From Paracoccaceae bacterium (lineage in GTDB: Bacteria > Pseudomonadota > Alphaproteobacteria > Rhodobacterales > Rhodobacteraceae), in NCBI GenBank assembly GCA_007121055.1, contig SKMM01000053.1:1-8078 (forward strand): a DNA stretch of 8,078 bases, given 5' to 3'. Position 1 is the first letter of the stretch, and each line of letters starts with the position of its first letter. The translations under genes and the position numbers were made by a program. Below are positions 5,501 to 8,078 of this stretch, piece after piece. Below the pieces are notes generated by a model. It did not search any database. It had not been told where the DNA came from and worked only from the letters and a program-made list of their open reading frames with translations.

Positions 5501-6298
5501 ATGACCGTCCACGCGCCGCAGTTCCAGCTGCGCCTGGCCAGAGACGACCGCGACATGCGCGCCGCCCAGCGCCTGCGCTATGCCGTCTTCGTCGAGGAGT
5601 TGGGCGGCGACGGTGCCCTGGTCGACCACGCCGCCCGGCTGGAGCGCGACGAACTCGACGCGCATTTCGACCACCTTCTGCTGGTGGACACCCGCCGCGA
5701 TCCAGAGGCGTTCGACCATGTGGTGGGCGTCTACCGGCTGCTGCCCGGGGATCGGGCCGCGGCGCTCGGCCGGTTCTATTGCGACGACGAGTACGACCTG
5801 ACCCCCCTGCGCGCCTCGGGACGGCGGCTTCTGGAGTTGGGTCGGTCCTGCGTGCACCCGGACTATCGCGGTGGTCCGGCGATGTTCCTGATCTGGAACG
5901 CACTGGCCGATTACGTTCTGGAGCGCGGCATCGAGGTGCTGTTCGGCGTGGCCTCGTTCCACGGCACCGACCCCCAGGCGCTGCGCCAGCCGCTGGCCTG
6001 CCTGCACCATTTCCACCTCGCCCCGCCCGAACTGCGGGTGCGGGCACGGTCCGGGCAGTTTCAGACCATGGATCTGATGCCGGCCCATGCCGTGGACCGC
6101 CGCGCCGCGCTGTCCGCGATGCCCGCGCTGCTGCGCGCCTATCTGCGGCTGGGCGGCGTGGTCGGCGAGGGCGCCTTCATCGACCGCCCCTTCAACACCA
6201 CCGATGTCTGCGTGCTGATCGACACCAAACGCATGTCCGACATCCACCGCAGCCATTACCTGCGCCGCCACGAGACGATCGGCGAGACCACCGGATGA
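5501..6298 (+). CDS. olsB: L-ornithine N-alpha-acyltransferase OlsB
   Basis: The 265-residue enzyme transfers a 3-hydroxyacyl chain from acyl carrier protein to the alpha-amino group of ornithine, forming lyso-ornithine lipid, the first step of ornithine-lipid synthesis at the inner face of the membrane. It has a GNAT fold of the Acetyltransf_5 type, distantly related to acyl-homoserine-lactone synthases. Typical segments are RYAVFVEELGG (26-36), the FDHLLLVD strand, VGVYRLLPGDRAA, the conserved ELGRSCVHPDYRGG (112-125), and a SFHGTDPQALRQPLACLHHFHLAPPELRVRAR stretch. The start at 5501 has AGGAGAG (5487-5493) seven bases upstream; ATG 5477 would add eight residues and leave that SD inside the gene. 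olsA follows after 64 bp, so the two are probably co-transcribed. Regulation by CtrA is suggested by the sites upstream. Function from family resemblance plus the olsA neighbour. Confidence 0.88.
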   Translation: MTVHAPQFQLRLARDDRDMRAAQRLRYAVFVEELGGDGALVDHAARLERDELDAHFDHLLLVDTRRDPEAFDHVVGVYRLLPGDRAAALGRFYCDDEYDLTPLRASGRRLLELGRSCVHPDYRGGPAMFLIWNALADYVLERGIEVLFGVASFHGTDPQALRQPLACLHHFHLAPPELRVRARSGQFQTMDLMPAHAVDRRAALSAMPALLRAYLRLGGVVGEGAFIDRPFNTTDVCVLIDTKRMSDIHRSHYLRRHETIGETTG

Positions 6299-6362
6299 CG
6301 GCCATGGGGGCGCGCCGCAGCGACAGGGCCGCAGGACCCGCCACAGGCCGCACCCGGAGGCC

Positions 6363-7193
6363 ATGAGCCCAACCTGGCACTCGCCCGACCCGCCGCCGCC
6401 GGCCCCGCCCCGGGGACCGGTGGGGTGGGCGCGCATCGTCCTGCGGGGGGGCCTCGTGGGGGGCGTGACCTTCGGGGGACTCGCGCTGCTCCTGCTTGTG
6501 CGGCTGCTGGAACGGCCGCTCTGCGGGCTGCGCCGTCCTGTCACCCCCTGGATCACGGTGGGCGTGTGCCGCGTCGCGTTGCGTGGGCTCGGGCTGCGCC
6601 TCCGGACCACCGGCGCAGCCCTGCGCGGGCGCGGGGCGATGGTGGCCAACCATGTGTCCTGGCTCGACATCTATGTCCTCAACGCACAGGCACCGCTCTA
6701 CTTCGTCTCCAAGGCCGAGGTCGCGGGCTGGCCCGGAATCGGCTGGCTGGCCCGCGCGACCGGCACGGTGTTCGTCACCCGGACCGCCCGCGACGCCGCC
6801 GCCCAGGCGCTGCTGCTGGAGGCGCGGTTGCGCGCCGGCCACCGGCTGCTCCTCTTCCCCGAGGGCACCAGCACCGACGGCCTGCGGGTCCTGCCGTTCA
6901 AGCCCACCCTCTTCGCCGCCTTCTACCGTGACGGCCTGCCGGCCCTGCTGCAGGTCCAGCCCGTCAGCCTGCGTTACCATGCCCCCCCAGACGCCGACCC
7001 GCGGTTCCACGGCTGGTGGGGCGACATGGACTTCGCGACCCATCTGCTGACGATCCTGGCCGCCCCCGGCGGCGGCTCGGTGGACGTGACCTTCCACCCG
7101 CCGCTGCGCGTTGCCGACCACCCCGACCGCAAGGCCCTGGCCGCAGCCTGCACCACGGCCGTGCGCGACGGGCACGCCCGCGCGGCCTCCTGA
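6363..7193 (+). CDS. olsA: lyso-ornithine lipid/1-acylglycerol-3-phosphate acyltransferase OlsA
   Basis: This 276-residue membrane-bound acyltransferase of the PlsC family esterifies the hydroxyl of lyso-ornithine lipid with a second acyl chain, completing ornithine lipid. In Rhodobacter capsulatus the homologue also acts on lysophosphatidic acid. A proline-rich N-terminus is followed by one hydrophobic anchor (about 30-50). The NHX4D motif is NHVSWLD with H97 and D102; the substrate-binding FPEGTSTDG spans 165-173 (E167, G168). ATG 6363 is preceded by GGAGG at 6356-6360, only two bases away, so the SD spacing is tight. GTG 6420 is an alternative with a weaker SD that would still retain the anchor. 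Assignment as OlsA rather than a housekeeping PlsC rests on adjacency to olsB. Confidence 0.87.
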   Translation: MSPTWHSPDPPPPAPPRGPVGWARIVLRGGLVGGVTFGGLALLLLVRLLERPLCGLRRPVTPWITVGVCRVALRGLGLRLRTTGAALRGRGAMVANHVSWLDIYVLNAQAPLYFVSKAEVAGWPGIGWLARATGTVFVTRTARDAAAQALLLEARLRAGHRLLLFPEGTSTDGLRVLPFKPTLFAAFYRDGLPALLQVQPVSLRYHAPPDADPRFHGWWGDMDFATHLLTILAAPGGGSVDVTFHPPLRVADHPDRKALAAACTTAVRDGHARAAS

Positions 7194-7267
7194 CCCGCCC
7201 CGACCGCCGAGGCCATCGCCACGCAACCACGGCTTGGACCTGCGCAGAAATCCGCGCAGAAAGGGGC

Positions 7268-8050
7268 ATGTGCCCCAGCGCCGATCCGCCCAGGCCCGAA
7301 GCCCCGCCCTCCGTGGCCCGCGGAAAAACCCGGCCGCACATCGGCGTGACGACGTCGCGCCGCTCGGGCTGGCGGATCTTTCCGCTGGTTGCCTTCAACC
7401 TGTGGCTGGCCGGCGGGCGCGGGGTGCGCTGGGACACCGCCCGGCCCGCCGACATCGCCGCAGTGGACGGGCTGATCGTGGGGGGCGGCGACGACATCTC
7501 GCCCGACCTCTACGACGGGCAACTCGTGGCGACGGCGCGGCTCGACACCGACCGCGACGCGCTGGAGCGCCGGCTGGTGCTGGCAGCCCTCGCCGCGGGC
7601 AAGCCGGTGCTGGGGATCTGCCGCGGCGCGCAGATGCTCAACGTGGCGCTGGGCGGCAGCCTGCACCAGGACGCCTATGCCACCTATCCCGGCAGCCGCT
7701 ATCGCCGCACCGTGCTGCCGCGCAAGACGGTGCAGGTGGTGCCGGGCAGCCTGCTGGCCCGGGTGGCCGGCCCCGCACCCATGCGGGTCAACGCGCTGCA
7801 CAGCCAGTCGGTGGACCGGCTCGCACCGGACCTGCGCGTCGCCGCGCGCGACGAGGGCGGCATGGTCCAGGCCATCGAGCGGCTGAAGGACCCCTTCGCG
7901 CTGGGCGTGCAGTGGCACCCCGAACACCTCGTCTATGCCAGCCGCCACCGCGCCCTATTCGCAGCCCTCGTCGCCGCCGCACGGGCCGGACAGGACGGCG
8001 ACCAGATCGCCGAGATCCGGGCCACCGCGGCTGACCCTGCCCCGGACTGA
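7268..8050 (+). CDS. class I glutamine amidotransferase, PuuD/peptidase C26 type
   Basis: The 260-residue cytoplasmic protein belongs to the gamma-glutamyl-gamma-aminobutyrate hydrolase-like branch of class I glutamine amidotransferases, which cleave gamma-glutamyl amide bonds. The triad is visible: nucleophile C118 in GICRGAQMLN, and H217 with E219 in QWHPEHL. An oxyanion/glycine segment VDGLIVGGGDDISP (66-79) and VNALHSQSVDRL complete the fold. PuuD in Escherichia coli releases GABA from gamma-glutamyl-GABA in putrescine breakdown, but no other puu gene is present, so the substrate here is open. The N-terminus is uncertain. ATG 7268 follows AAGGGG by one base and adds a proline-rich lead before RPHIGVTTSRR, where family members usually begin; GTG 7313 is an alternative. 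It follows olsA by 74 bp on the same strand and may be in the same transcript. Confidence 0.85.
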   Translation: MCPSADPPRPEAPPSVARGKTRPHIGVTTSRRSGWRIFPLVAFNLWLAGGRGVRWDTARPADIAAVDGLIVGGGDDISPDLYDGQLVATARLDTDRDALERRLVLAALAAGKPVLGICRGAQMLNVALGGSLHQDAYATYPGSRYRRTVLPRKTVQVVPGSLLARVAGPAPMRVNALHSQSVDRLAPDLRVAARDEGGMVQAIERLKDPFALGVQWHPEHLVYASRHRALFAALVAAARAGQDGDQIAEIRATAADPAPD

Positions 8051-8078
8051 CCGCCCCCCGGACGCTCCTCACAGAACC

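Noticed and set aside
6299..6362. Possible small gene or regulatory structure between olsB and olsA
   Set aside because: Only a 64-bp spacer with an SD at its end; no stem of note and no coding potential.

Overview
The window reads as a chromosomal segment of a very GC-rich alphaproteobacterium, most probably a member of the Rhodobacteraceae/Paracoccaceae (Rhodobacter-like). The basis is the strong G/C bias at third codon positions, the presence of a ChpT-type histidine phosphotransferase with a small DUF3553-type neighbour, an ornithine-lipid olsB-olsA pair, and a TAXI-type TRAP transporter. No mobile element, CRISPR array, rRNA or tRNA is visible. Coding density is high and no gene-free stretch exceeds about 160 bp.

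Layout, left to right: (1) trmB, tRNA m7G46 methyltransferase, 85-789, plus strand. (2) A TAXI-family TRAP transporter: periplasmic binding protein (920-1900) and a large fused 4TM/12TM permease (2053-4449). The two genes are separated by a 12-bp hairpin that looks like a terminator, and two bulged GC hairpins lie upstream of the binding-protein gene. (3) chpT on the minus strand (4501-5136), convergent with the permease. (4) A 64-residue DUF3553-like protein (5179-5373), divergent from chpT with about 42 bp between the starts. (5) olsB (5501-6298) and olsA (6363-7193), which together make ornithine lipid. (6) A class I glutamine amidotransferase of the PuuD/peptidase C26 type (7268-8050), co-directional with olsBA.

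Most of the genes are familiar. The most interesting feature is regulatory. The about 100-bp gap upstream of olsB holds a perfect TTAA-N7-TTAA(C) CtrA box and a further TTAACC half-site, the only TTAA tetranucleotides I could find in the window. They sit a few hundred bases from the gene for ChpT, the protein that passes phosphate to CtrA. This suggests that ornithine-lipid synthesis, a membrane trait, is under the CtrA phosphorelay in this organism. The DUF3553 protein beside chpT resembles the Tudor/SH3-like C-terminal domain of UvrD/PcrA and deserves a structural look. I do not see an obviously new multi-gene system.
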